Below are positions 10,140 to 19,849 of a DNA stretch of 64,000 nucleotides, in pieces. A model generated the notes under the pieces. It did not search any database. It was not told the DNA's origin and was given only the letters and a program-made list of their open reading frames with translations. Origin of the DNA: Phycomyces nitens (lineage: Eukaryota; Mucoromycota; Mucoromycetes; Mucorales; Phycomycetaceae); the NCBI GenBank assembly GCA_022702545.1, contig JAHRBC010000001.1:9548001-9612000 (forward strand), written 5' to 3'. Position numbers and translations under genes: made by a program. Each line of letters opens with the position of its first letter. Position 1 is the stretch's first letter.

Positions 10140-12293
10140 ATGCTATACAAAAGTTGGAGAAATGAAGAAGAAGAGCTATTAAGCATCAATTGCAAGGAAA
10201 AGTTTCTGGAGAATTCTGAGACTATCATGTTAGCAAAAAAAGAATTCTCTCAGGTTGATGATGATGCATTAGATGGATATTTCAAGATGCTTTCGCTTGA
10301 ACGCAGTAATATGGATACAGAAAGAGAAGATGAACCCGTAGAAAATGCAGAAACTCTGGCTCCGCCTATTGCAGAAAATGATTTCAGACGTTACACTCTA
10401 GATATTGATGATAATGAAGAAGGAGAATACCATCGAACAACAGATTTAATGGAAGAGCTAAATGTAAATGGCTCTACACAGAACAATCGATTGTCATATC
10501 TTGAGAAAGTCAATATTCCAAAATGGCTAAGCAACTCCGAGTATCAAAATCTTCTGTCAATGCTGAACTTGCAACAGAGACAGTATTTGTACCACATCAT
10601 CGATCATATTCGTAACAATATTGACCCTGCACATATTCCCCAATCCAATCCCATTACATCAACACAAAATCATGCACCGTTCTATCACTTCGTAACTGGA
10701 GGAGCTGGTACAGGAAAAAGCTTATTGATAAAAGCAATTTATCAAAGCCTTGTACGCGAGTTGGACAGGACGAGGGAAAGAGATATGAATACACCGTCAG
10801 TTCTGCTATGTGCCCCAACGGGAAAGGCTGCTTTCAATATTTCAGGCCAAACATTACACAATGCATTCCAGCTCCCTGTAACACAGCGTGGAAGAGGTGG
10901 ACTCTCTCAACTCTCAGCAGATATTTCTCATTCAATGGGTGTTGCACTTGCCGATCTGAAAGTAGTCATTATTGATGAGATAAGTATGGTAGGAGAAACT
11001 CTTTTTGGGTGGGTAGATCGACGACTACGAGACATATTTGACCGATCTGTCCCATTTGGTGGAAAGTCAGTTATTGTCTTTGGTGATTTTCTACAACTTC
11101 CGCCAGTTGGGGACACACCACTTTACAGCACCAGCTGTGCAAGAGATACAAATCCATTTGTATCCTTATTTGGGTACAAGATTTGGGATTTTTTTAAAGT
11201 CCATAAATTAACAGAGATAATGCGACAAAGAGACGATGTCCCATTTGCAGTAGCCTTAAACAACATGGCAATTGGGTCAATGACTGAAGACGATATTCAG
11301 ATTCTCCAAAGTCGAGTGGCTTCAATAACCCCTGAAGATGCAATGGAGATTAGCACTGGCAGAAGAACATTACTTTCAAGCCTCGTAGCTCAAGAAAGCA
11401 ATTTATCTGACAGCAGTAACCAAAAGCCGATATATCTGTTTAACACAAATGCATATGTTCAGCAAACAAACCAGCACATACTTACAAGCTTGAATACTGA
11501 AGGTGCGATTTCAAAATCTTTCGACCGAGTAACTGGGCATTGCAGAGATCACACTGCTATTCAAAGGCTCACATATTCTGCCGATGATCACGCAAAACAA
11601 TCCGATGTCCAAGGACTGATAAAGACCCTTTTGCTGAAAATTAGTGGAAAATACATGATGACTGTAAATATAGACACAACTGATGGTCTCGTCAATGGTA
11701 CAACTGGAATCTTGGAGAGGATTGATTACGGCCAAAACCTGGTATCTGACGACTCTAGTTCTGAAACAGCCAATCCTACTCTTTTAAAAAAGCCCTTAAG
11801 ATTATGGATTAAATTTGATGATGAAAGAAGTGGGAAGCAGTTGAGAAGACAGCAAGAAAGAATCCGATGTAGACTTGGGATTTCAGACAATCTAACAATG
11901 ATAGAGCCTCACTCTACAATAATTCGCAGAAATCTGAAAAGTCAAATACATCTGACCCACACGCAATTCCCCATAGTTCCAGCTGAAGCGCTCACTGTAC
12001 ACAAGTCACAAGGGGGTACTTACAAATCCGTTGTTGTTTTTGACCATGGTTCATACAGAATGACGAGATCACTTCTATATGTTGCATGCTCCAGGGCCAC
12101 TTCTGCCGATGGCCTAAGATTGATATGCAAGAGTAACCAGTTTATTCCACCAAAGCCCATAACCGAAGATCGAAACAATCAGCTACAAATTGAAATCAAC
12201 AGACATCAAACAGTACAGCTGGAACTATCGTTTGGCCACCTACAGAAACAAGAAGAAAGTGATTATACACAGCTAATATCGCACAATGTATAG
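10140..12293 (+). CDS. Pif1-like helicase domain of Helentron transposase (N-terminally truncated)
   Basis: The open frame runs from at least 10086. The part before the ATG at 10140 already looks like Helitron protein (I-N-Q-D-A-D-K-Y-F-C leading into LYKSWRNEEEEL), so the ATG is not the true start; an in-frame TGA (10083) or a splice site cuts it off. SF1 helicase motifs: I, GGAGTGKS (about residue 185); Ia, LLCAPTGKAA; II, VIIDEISMV; III, VFGDFLQLPPV; IV-like, LTEIMRQ; V, ALTVHKSQG; VI, LYVACSRAT. A TAG at 12291-12293 separates it from the endonuclease in the same frame. It would unwind DNA during rolling-circle transposition. Rep motifs are absent here, so it is non-autonomous as seen. Confidence 0.8.
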   Translation: MLYKSWRNEEEELLSINCKEKFLENSETIMLAKKEFSQVDDDALDGYFKMLSLERSNMDTEREDEPVENAETLAPPIAENDFRRYTLDIDDNEEGEYHRTTDLMEELNVNGSTQNNRLSYLEKVNIPKWLSNSEYQNLLSMLNLQQRQYLYHIIDHIRNNIDPAHIPQSNPITSTQNHAPFYHFVTGGAGTGKSLLIKAIYQSLVRELDRTRERDMNTPSVLLCAPTGKAAFNISGQTLHNAFQLPVTQRGRGGLSQLSADISHSMGVALADLKVVIIDEISMVGETLFGWVDRRLRDIFDRSVPFGGKSVIVFGDFLQLPPVGDTPLYSTSCARDTNPFVSLFGYKIWDFFKVHKLTEIMRQRDDVPFAVALNNMAIGSMTEDDIQILQSRVASITPEDAMEISTGRRTLLSSLVAQESNLSDSSNQKPIYLFNTNAYVQQTNQHILTSLNTEGAISKSFDRVTGHCRDHTAIQRLTYSADDHAKQSDVQGLIKTLLLKISGKYMMTVNIDTTDGLVNGTTGILERIDYGQNLVSDDSSSETANPTLLKKPLRLWIKFDDERSGKQLRRQQERIRCRLGISDNLTMIEPHSTIIRRNLKSQIHLTHTQFPIVPAEALTVHKSQGGTYKSVVVFDHGSYRMTRSLLYVACSRATSADGLRLICKSNQFIPPKPITEDRNNQLQIEINRHQTVQLELSFGHLQKQEESDYTQLISHNV

Positions 12294-12296
12294 AGC

Positions 12297-12935
12297 TTGA
12301 GGGCACATTTAAGCCAAATAACCAGCGACCAAGTATACCTGTCCTCAAATATCCTCCTTTTCAATGAAACATGGACATTACCAAACCATGAAAGCTGCGT
12401 TATTCCAGGATTTACATTGGTATCTTCTATTGACAGTAACCCAACCAATGCTCGAGTTTCTGGTGCTTGCTGTTATGTTCGCAATTCATTTTTATCTAGA
12501 ACAATTGGGTCAAGCAATGAAACTGCTATACGCACCGCCAACTCCAGACTGTTCCTTGATGGAAACAATGGATCAACTAGTGTAGCTTTCTTTGTCTTGA
12601 ACGAAAGCCTATATTGCAGCATATATATATCTCCACGATGTCAACTAAGTACCTTGATGGAAGCACTAGAATTTGTTGTTAGCCATGATTATATGCACAT
12701 AATGATCGCTGGTGATTTTAATGTTGATTTCACAAAAGAATCAACCAAGAAAGCCACTTTACTTCAATTTATGAATAGCAAGAACATGACCACTACACTC
12801 CCAGCCACTATTCAGTCGACAACAAACCAAAATACTCTCATTGACAACATTTTTACAACTATGCCAGTTATGGATTCAGGAAAATATTTATCCTTGACAA
12901 GTTATCATGCTCCTTTGTGGGCAAAATTTATGTAA
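12297..12935 (+). pseudogene. EEP/APE-like endonuclease domain of Helentron
   Basis: It is in the same frame as the helicase, one codon after its TAG. Motifs: ILLFNETWT (metal-binding Glu), AGDFNVDF (catalytic Asp-Asn) and the final SYHAPLW (S-x-H type). About 212 codons, terminated by TAA. A fused helicase-endonuclease is known for Helentrons, so the single TAG probably broke an original fusion; alternatively the domain could be expressed separately. LINE endonucleases share the fold, but no reverse transcriptase follows. Confidence 0.7.
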
Positions 12936-13194
12936 ATTATGTTAATTATTTTATACCTACTCTTCACTATGTTTTTATTCTCTATGTTTTATACTCTCTG
13001 TCTCAATACCAAAATAAAGTCACACAAGAAAAAAAAAGAAACCGAGTATATCGGAATATTTATGTAAAGTATTGTTTAAAAGATGAGTAACTAGATGGCA
13101 AAAGGAAACAGTATAGAATACAAAGTAGTAGTAATAAAGGCTATGAAATAAGCTGAGTAACATGCTAGTTTAGCAAGTATGTTTTGGATGTATG

Positions 13195-13455
13195 GTGCAT
13201 TCGGACTTAGATATCAACTTTTTTATGTACTTTTCAAAAGCCTAAGACTTTTGCAAAAATAAAGCTATCAAAAATCTGAGCCACGCGTTTGATAGCCATG
13301 GTAGCTATTAATGTATCCCATGGCTTCATTTTTAATTAAATGGTTTAAAAAAAAAGCCTTAGTGTTTTAAAAATGTCCTGGTATGAGACAATTACATAGC
13401 GGAGATCATAATTTTCATGAAATTGAAACAGGCTGAAAGGTTATTGTTGGAAATT
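13195..13455 (+). repeat. Direct repeat, copy 1 (mariner left arm)
   Basis: About 260 bp, closely similar to 14038-14295. Shared landmarks are AAAAGCCTAAGACTTTTGCA, GATAGCCAT, AATGTATCCC and AGCGGAGATCATAATT. The first copy begins at the element terminus, so the second looks like an internal duplicate of the left end. Confidence 0.75.
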
Positions 13456-14037
13456 TAATTGTTTTTTTGTAGGATGTCGGAAATTTAAAAAAAATATGAG
13501 AGAAAAATGGGTCACATGTTTGTGACTGTGTATTTAGGTTTTTAAGAAACTGTAAGTTAGTCAGTCAAATGCTTTTTGAGGTTGCTCTGAACAGTTAGAG
13601 CATGTGACAGCCAGTACCCGGGCCCCTAGTTTGATTCTGCATGGAGTTTTTTTTTTGTGATAATCCTCTGAAAGTAGTATTGTATTTCCTGTTGGCATTC
13701 TCCTCCTATTACAATAATTTTCATTTTGTCAAGTCTCTACTGCATGCATCTTGCTAATGCTTGACTTGGATAAGTTTTGCAATAGATCACCAATAACTAG
13801 AAAGTTTAGGATAAATAGGAATATAGAGAGTTGAATGCTTTTTATTATTACAAATTGTTGTAGTATTTATATAGATTTTATAAGTGAAACTATCTAAACT
13901 AATTACTTTTTACTTAAGATACATTGGTTATCTCTTTATGAGAGGCAATGAGAATATGTCTTGGTTTTACAAAAAGAGAAACCAATCAGTATAACATTGA
14001 GAACATATGTTAAAAGCATTCACGATTAGATATAATG
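13456..14037. other. Gene-free spacer in mariner left arm
   Basis: AT-rich, without an ORF or structure that I can support. Confidence 0.5.
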
Positions 14038-14295
14038 CGCTCGGACTTTTATTTCAACTTTTTCACGTACTTTTTCAAAAGCCTAAGACTTTTGCAAAAA
14101 TGAAGTTCTAAAAAATCTGAGCTGCGCATTTGATAGCCATAGTATCGTTTAATGTATCCCGCGGCTTCGTTTTCAATTAAAAAGCTTTAACAAAAAGTCT
14201 TAGTGTTTTAAAGATTTGCTAGTAAGAGACAATTATATAGCGGAGATCATAATTGTCATGAAGTAGAGGCAGATGGAAGGGCTATTGTCGGATTT
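14038..14295 (+). repeat. Direct repeat, copy 2 (mariner left arm)
   Basis: Second copy of the repeat at 13195-13455, diverged by scattered substitutions. It lies just upstream of the transposase start. It could also be the true left end of an inner element, with the outer copy acquired by a second insertion. Confidence 0.7.
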
Positions 14296-14422
14296 TTAAA
14301 AAAGTTGAGAAAAAAGCAAGTCAAATATAGATGACTTTGTATTTTTGTACCTGATAAACTGCAAATTAATCAAACAAAGGTTTAATACATAAATTCTATA
14401 CATCTTTAAAGAACTTACAAAA

Positions 14423-16516
14423 ATGTCTCGCCCTACTAAGAGATCAAGAGTTGTGAAGAACTTTACTAGAGGAGAATCTCACCAATTCATTAGCACCTCA
14501 GAGACAGTCAGTGATGACTTGATCAACTTGAATGAGCAAGACAATGACGAAAATACTTTGGAAGACTGAGATATTCAGGGCATTACAGAAGATATTACTT
14601 CAGCTGTATATGCTACTCACTTGTTGAAATGGCGTGAAGGAGCTGATAGTTCTCTTCGAGGCTCCTACCAGAAAAACTCGAGAACAACAGAATGGAGAAA
14701 AAAGAAAGCAGAGAAAGACAAGATGGACTGTCAAGGAAGCTATCGTCTCACAGACAAAGACTTCACAATCCAGAAAAAGCAGAGTCAAAACAATGACGCA
14801 ATTGGCTCCAGCACTTTACTGGATAAACTTGACACCATCAAGCTCGCCCACAAAGATATTGTAAATGAGCTGAAGCCATTTACTTGCACTAGTGTTTCTT
14901 CTTGGCCAGTAAATGCATTTGAGTTTTGCAAACTCAAATCAGTTGAAAGCTATCTCAGACATAGACTATCAGGCCACAAGATGATAGAGTCTTCCGAGAA
15001 AGCATCAATGGAAGTATGGTTCCATGCAAACACATACCATCCAGCCATGATCTGAAAATATGCAAATGAGTATATTGATTTCCGATCAATTGCATTGCAT
15101 CAGCAAGGAAAGCATGCCAAGCATCCTTCTTTGTTTTCTGATGAGGACATGAAAGAAGAGATCTGCAACTGGATCCAGAGCCAGAAGCCTGAGAGACGAA
15201 GTGCACTTTTGGTGAAGAAATACGTTGATGAGTATATTTTCCTGGAGTATCTCGGCTTCCCTGGAAATGTTTCCACAGCAACAATATGGAAGTATCTTCA
15301 TGAATGGGGATATATATTCCGTAACAACATCAAAGACATCTACTATGATGGTCATGAACGCCAAGATGTTGTCGAATACCGCCAGATATGGGCCAAAAGA
15401 ATGATGGAGTATAAGACCAAGATGATTGGTTTTTCTGGCGAAAATATGGAGATTGAGACGAAACCACAGCTTTCGACTGATGAAGTAGAATACGTCCTTG
15501 TCACACATGATGAGTCGACTTTCTATTCAAATGATGGAAAAGAAGCAATGTGGCTAGTTGAGAACGAAAACCCAATTCATAAAAAGGGGCCTGGCATGTC
15601 ACTAATGATCAGTGAGTTCAAATGTGCATGCCATGGAATAATGGTTGAAGGTAGATCCTCATCAAGAGAGATCTTTCATCCTGGAGCAGATAGACAAGGA
15701 TACTGGACCAGTGATCATATGCTGAGATAGCTCAATGATGTGATCCCTCTTTTTGAGGCAATTCATCCAGAGTCTACAGCTGTCTTTATCTTCGATCAAA
15801 GTACCAACCACAAGGCATTCAGCCAGAATGCTTTGATTGCTACTAAAATCACTTTAAATGATAAAGAGGTCAGCAAAGACGATCCTTGTGTCCTGAGAGA
15901 CACCACTTTCCGCCGTGGCGACGAAGAAATAGTACAATCAATGTATTATGAAAAGGACGAGTGGTTTGTCAAGAAGAGTGGACAGTGGGTGAAGAAGATG
16001 GTGAAGTACGTGAAGGGTGTCCGTACTATCCTACAAGAGCGTGGTCTGTGGCTGGAGAAGGATCCGAGAAATCCAACAAAGAAGTGGAAGTTGGATTGTA
16101 AGAAAGACGATCTTCCCGAAGATAGAAGATGCTCCGCCCACTATTTCTTGGCTTCTCAACCAGATTTTCTGGGCCAAAAAACAGCATTGTGCGAAACTGT
16201 CGAGGGCTCCGGTCATATATTCGAGCTATACCCCAAGTTCCATTGTGAATGCAATTGGATCGAGAGGTATTGGGGTGCAGCAAAACGCCAAGCTTGCCTT
16301 CAATGTGATTATAGCTACAAGTCCCTGGATAGCAATATCCATACTTTCCTCGACCATGCCGGAGATATTGCTCACATAAGACAATACTATAACCGCTCAT
16401 GGCGCTATATTGAGGCTTATAGTCAAGACCTCAATGTAAATGAAGCCCATGAAGTGGTAAAGAAGTTTACATCCAAAAGATACACTTCTCATCGCCATGA
16501 TGAAGGCAAAGAATAG
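14423..16516 (+). pseudogene. DDE transposase (Tc1/mariner-like, long fungal type), three in-frame stops
   Basis: A single uninterrupted frame of 698 codons with stops at TGA 14567, TGA 15053 and TAG 15728 and no frameshift. Motifs: basic N-terminus; THDESTFYSNDG (first catalytic Asp); VFIFDQSTNH (second Asp); ELYPKFHCECNWIERYWG (third acidic residue). The spacing between second and third acidic residues is long, as in a widespread fungal DDE family whose members carry the same HDES...FD...PKFHCE...IE..WG pattern. I recall that pattern from family knowledge and did not search. The gene cannot make full-length protein without readthrough. Confidence 0.78.
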
Positions 16517-16842
16517 ATTTTCTTTTTGCTTCTTATATTTTCATTTTCATTTTTATTTAATTTTTATTATCTCTGTACTCAACTTTTAATCTTTATTTTC
16601 TCCAACTTTTTTTTATAAAATATATATTTCTTACATATCAGATCACAAAATCATGATGATCTAATTACTACATGACATTACAATTTTTTTTTCCTGTATG
16701 TCAGATTTTAAATATTTTTTTTTACTCGCAGAGTTTTATCAAACGAAATTGAAACAAATACAAAACAAGTCGATAGTTAAAGCTAAATGCACCATATAAA
16801 TTTTCTTTTTTAGATGTGTTTTATTTTATTTAGTAATTTGGC
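16517..16842. other. Gene-free AT-rich stretch
   Basis: It holds the 3' flank and right arm of the mariner-like element with long T runs. Nothing else seen. Confidence 0.5.
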
Positions 16843-17045
16843 TTACACAAACCCTTTTATATCGATAAAAATAATACAAGCCCTTTTATATCGGTAAAAG
16901 TAATACACAACTCTTTTATATTGGTAAAAAATAATACACAACCCTTTTATATCAGTAAAAATATTACACAACCCTTTTATATCAGTAAAAATAAGCACAA
17001 CCCTTTTATATTGGTAAAAATAATTATTTTTACCAATATATTTGG
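16843..17045. repeat. 30-bp minisatellite
   Basis: About six units of ACAACCCTTTTATATCGGTA plus an AAAATAAT-like spacer, with small variants (AAGCCC, AACTCT, CAGTAA, TTGGTA). It ends in an imperfect inverted TTGGTAAAAATAATT / AATTATTTTTACCAA hairpin at about 17010-17036. Confidence 0.85.
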
Positions 17046-17163
17046 TAAAGTTTCTACTAAATACAGGCTTAATACCTACCATAATAATTAATTAATTTAC
17101 TAAATTAAGATAATTTCCTTTTTTAAATTTTATAAAAAAAAGTGAAGAACACCTTTAATAAAA

Positions 17164-17539
17164 TGTCAGAGTTGACATCGGCAACCAAAATCGGCTCTTG
17201 ATAGGTAACCAGTAATGGTTGACCTTGTTAGGTAAACGATCAAGACCTTGCCGATTGGTTCCCATCTATATGTTTCTAAATGTCTCAAGTGTCTTAGATT
17301 GCGAATATCTCTCAAGTATATTCTACTGGACAATAGCTATCTAAGACATATTAATGTAGCTATACATTTAGCCATAAATCGAATTACATTTTGTATAAAT
17401 AGTAAAACGATTTGTATCAATAAAATATCATCTATCTATTACCTAAAAACTATTCTCTAAACTTGACGATCCCCAGTGGTATTGATTCTGCAACTTAGTT
17501 ACAAGTGCCAGAAAAGAAATACCAGATCAAGACTTGACA
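17164..17539. mobile_element. Solo LTR, family 2 (376 bp)
   Basis: It starts TGTCAGAGTTGAC and ends AAGACTTGACA (TG...CA), flanked by AAAA on both sides. A diverged full-length relative is at 35735-36094 and a 59-bp 5' piece at 51179-51237. No internal retrotransposon of this family is in the window. Confidence 0.6.
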
Positions 17540-17566
17540 AAAAGAAGAGACATTGTACTGCAGTTA

Positions 17567-17877
17567 TGTCGGACATTATTTTGATGAATCCGTAAAATCT
17601 GAAGATGATTAACCGCAGTACTTCTTTATGCACAGTAACATCTTCCTGAGCATTAACCGCAGTACAATGTCTCTTCTTTTATGAAAATATCATATAATAA
17701 CTACTGCGGATAATGCACAGTATTAGTTAGAGAACTATATAAGATAACCAAAGTCATAATAATAAAAAGCATCTTTTATCCTCTCTTTGATTTTACGTAT
17801 ACTCCTGTTTCCCCAGTGGGATTGACCTTTTGGCTTTGTTATAGTAAAAGGAAGACCATCCCAGATCAGGAACGACA
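17567..17877 (+). mobile_element. Solo LTR of gypsy element 1
   Basis: 311 bp, the same length as both LTRs of the element at 45784-51086 and nearly identical to them in reverse complement. It is flanked by a perfect 4-bp duplication, GTTA (17563-17566 and 17878-17881). It is oriented so that the parent element would read rightwards. It was probably left by recombination between two LTRs. Confidence 0.88.
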
Positions 17878-18066
17878 GTTAATCATCTTCAGATTTTATG
17901 GATTTATCAAAATAATGTGTCATTTTGGATCTGGGTTGTTCTTCCAATGCTATAACACAGCCAATATTGGTCAAACCCACTGGGAATCGTAAATGAGGAT
18001 AAAAGAGTAAAAAGAGGATAGAAGATAGATACTTTTTATTCAATGAAATATTGTCCTCTTTTATAT
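17878..18066. mobile_element. Diverged LTR fragments interrupted by the solo LTR
   Basis: 17540-17566 plus 17878-17917 resembles the 3' part of the gypsy-1 LTR. It is followed directly by 17918-18066, which resembles the LTR 5' part (TGTC...GGATCTGGG...TATAACA). An LTR end joined to an LTR start is a head-to-tail junction. Older and more diverged than the solo LTR inserted within it. Confidence 0.5.
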
Positions 18067-18279
18067 CTTTTCTAAACCCACTCAGCCATCATAAATGTCT
18101 GTTTCGGTTTCTAATCTACTTTTGTTATAACTAATGTCTTCTAGGTCTTCAGAGAGCAAAAGGGAATCAATTCGGTCGTCGTTCTCAAAAGAGAACTCTG
18201 TGTAATTGTCATCCTGATTGGCTGACATTAATTCAGGCACGACACAACAAATGTCTAAGTTGGAAAATAACTAAATACT

Positions 18280-18352
18280 GCCCACTACAGGGGTCGAACC
18301 TGTGACCTTGGCGTTATTAGCACCACGCTCTAACCAACTGAGCTAAGCGGGC
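18280..18352 (-). tRNA. tRNA-Ile (anticodon AAT)
   Basis: 73 nt. The minus strand folds as a full cloverleaf: acceptor GCCCGCT/AGTGGGC (one G-T pair), D stem GCTC/GAGC, anticodon stem TGGTG/CGCCA with loop CTAATAA, T stem ACAGG/CCTGT with loop TTCGACC. The anticodon AAT reads isoleucine AUU. No intron. LTRs lie on its downstream side and a LINE fragment on its upstream side. Confidence 0.95.
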
Positions 18353-18378
18353 ACTGCTCTTTCTCTTTAACATTTATT

Positions 18379-18772
18379 TTGACCAGTTGGCAATTTTTAT
18401 TATTGCCGCATCCATTCAAAATCGATATCCATCCATCCAAACAACACTCTAAAACGACGCATCCATTGACAAAATCGTTGCATCCATCGTCCATCAACCC
18501 CCAACTGCATCCATCCATCTCTCAGGTACCTCAGAAAATTTTTTCAGAGCTTTCAGACAACTTTTTGTTTTCGCGATCTCCGATGTCAACATCGTTGCCC
18601 CCATCTGCATTGCAGGGATTACCTGATGCACTTGCTGCATTCCTGAGCAACATGCATGTTCAATTCACTGAACTCCAGAGCCGAACTGCCCAGTTGGAGA
18701 CTCTTGCTGCTGTCAATGCCCGATTGACCTCGGAATTAGAGAATGCCAAGACGATGATTGCCAATCTCCAAG
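18379..18772 (+). mobile_element. LINE fragment (5' part), cut by transposon Z
   Basis: It begins about 26 bp upstream of the tRNA-Ile 5' end. It carries repeated CATCCAT motifs and then a truncated ORF1, and stops exactly at the Z terminus (18773). Its ORF1 start is clearly related to the LINE at 39781-43114 (both begin M-S-T-S-L-P-P-S). The left limit is approximate. Confidence 0.6.
18583..18772 (+). pseudogene. LINE ORF1 N-terminal fragment
   Basis: It starts at the ATG at 18583 (M-S-T-S-L-P-P-S). It encodes about 63 residues with a heptad pattern (L and A at a/d positions) suggesting the coiled coil usual for LINE ORF1 RNA-binding proteins. The insertion of Z ends it; the apparent basic tail after 18773 is transposon terminus, not protein. 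Confidence 0.65.
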
Positions 18773-18960
18773 CACTACGGCGGAAAAAACGGTAGCTAAC
18801 TACCGTTTTGGTAGCATTACTACCGTTTTTTCCCACCAAAAAAAACGGTAGTAAAGACTCTGTATAAGGCGATTTCGGTAGCTGTTACCGTTTTTTTAGT
18901 GCGAAAAAAAAGGGTAGTTATGAGGCAGGAATAGGCACAGCTACCGTTTTTTTATCCAAC
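18773..18960. repeat. Subterminal inverted ACGGTAG/CTACCG motif cluster (Z left end)
   Basis: Several ACGGTAG and CTACCG heptamers alternate within about 190 bp and form short hairpins, for example ACGGTAGCTAACTACCGT. Equivalent clusters sit at both ends of X1, X2 and Y. Such arrays are the expected binding sites for CACTA accessory proteins. Confidence 0.8.
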
Positions 18961-19211
18961 CAAAATCGTTTCTTTATATACTATAGCTTCTCTTTTATAT
19001 TACTTTATACACTAGCACCCATTCTTTTTTTACTGCCATTTATTTGAAATAATGATTTATTTTTTATTATAATTTTGATTTATTTCAAATAATATTAAAA
19101 TATATATAATAATAATATTGAAACATACCAAAAGCAAATACTATTTAATATTATAAAACGTATATGGTACAAACCTTTTACTCAAGCTATACACGATGCC
19201 AACAATATGTT

Positions 19212-19845
19212 GTTATGACTTGGATAGCCTTTGGTCTTCATCGATTGCTATAAAAATATTGTGGTCAGAGAATGAAGCAATCAAATAAACCAAGCATATT
19301 GTTTTGGGTAGCATACCAGTATATATTGTGCTTGTTAATCAGCGTGCCGAGCATCTTGTTGTGGATCACTGTCATGACTTGGAAGACCTTTGGTCTTCAT
19401 CAATTGCTATAAAGATATCGTGGTCAGAGAATGAAGCAATCAAATAAACTGAGCCTATTATTTTGGATAGCATACCAGTATATATCGTGCTTGTTAATCG
19501 GTGTGCCGAGCATCTTGTTGTGGATCATTTTCATGACTTGGATGGCCTTTGGTCTTCATCAATTGCTATAAAAATATTGTGGTCAGAGAATGAAGTAATC
19601 AAATAAACCAAGCCTATTATTTTGGATAGCATACCAGTATATGTTGTGCTTGTCAATCTGCGTGCCGAGCATCTTGTTGTGGATCACTGTCATGACTTGG
19701 ATGGTCTTTGGTCTTCATCAATTGCTATAAGAATATTGTGGTCAGAGAATGAAGCAATCAAATAAACCGAGCATATTGTTTTGGATGGCATACCAGTATA
19801 TATTGTGCTTGTTAATCGGCGTGCCAAGCATCTCTTGAATTAATG
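19212..19845 (+). repeat. 159-bp subterminal tandem repeat, four copies (Z)
   Basis: Units start near 19218, 19376, 19535 and 19694 with GACTTGGAT/A then the landmark CTTTGGTCTTCATC. They contain ATATTGTGGTCAGAGAATGA and end near GCGTGCCGAGCATCTTG. X1 has three copies (28826-29290), X2 two (24050-24370) and Y about one degenerate copy (51840-51990). Confidence 0.85.
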
Positions 19846-19849
19846 TCAC

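Larger units (their letters stand above)
9543..12960 (+). mobile_element. Helentron-type (rolling-circle) element fragment
   Basis: It carries a Helitron-style region ending in a Pif1-like helicase, followed in the same frame by an EEP-type endonuclease. This is the Hel-EN order of Helentron/Helitron2 elements. No Rep nuclease domain is visible upstream. The stretch 9543-10085 shows no gene. Element ends were not identified; the limits given are those of the neighbouring elements and the poly(A)-like tract after 12935. Confidence 0.6.
13193..16794 (+). mobile_element. Tc1/mariner-like transposon bounded by TA
   Basis: The left end is TA (13191-13192) then TGGTGCATT; the right end is AATGCACCA (16786-16794) then TA (16795-16796). 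This gives a 9-bp inverted repeat and a TA target duplication, the hallmark of the superfamily. One transposase gene lies inside (14423-16516). The left arm carries a partial duplication (see the direct repeats). Confidence 0.65.

Noticed and set aside
12297..12935. LINE endonuclease remnant
   Set aside because: No reverse transcriptase follows, and it is in frame with the helicase, the known Helentron order.
16843..17045. Regularly spaced short repeats resembling a CRISPR array
   Set aside because: Units are contiguous variants of one 30-bp repeat without unique spacers, no cas genes are present and the context is eukaryotic.
18773..18795. Basic C-terminus L-R-R-K-K-R of the ORF1 fragment
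   Set aside because: It is encoded by the Z terminus (CACTACGGCGGAAAAAACGG), not by the LINE.
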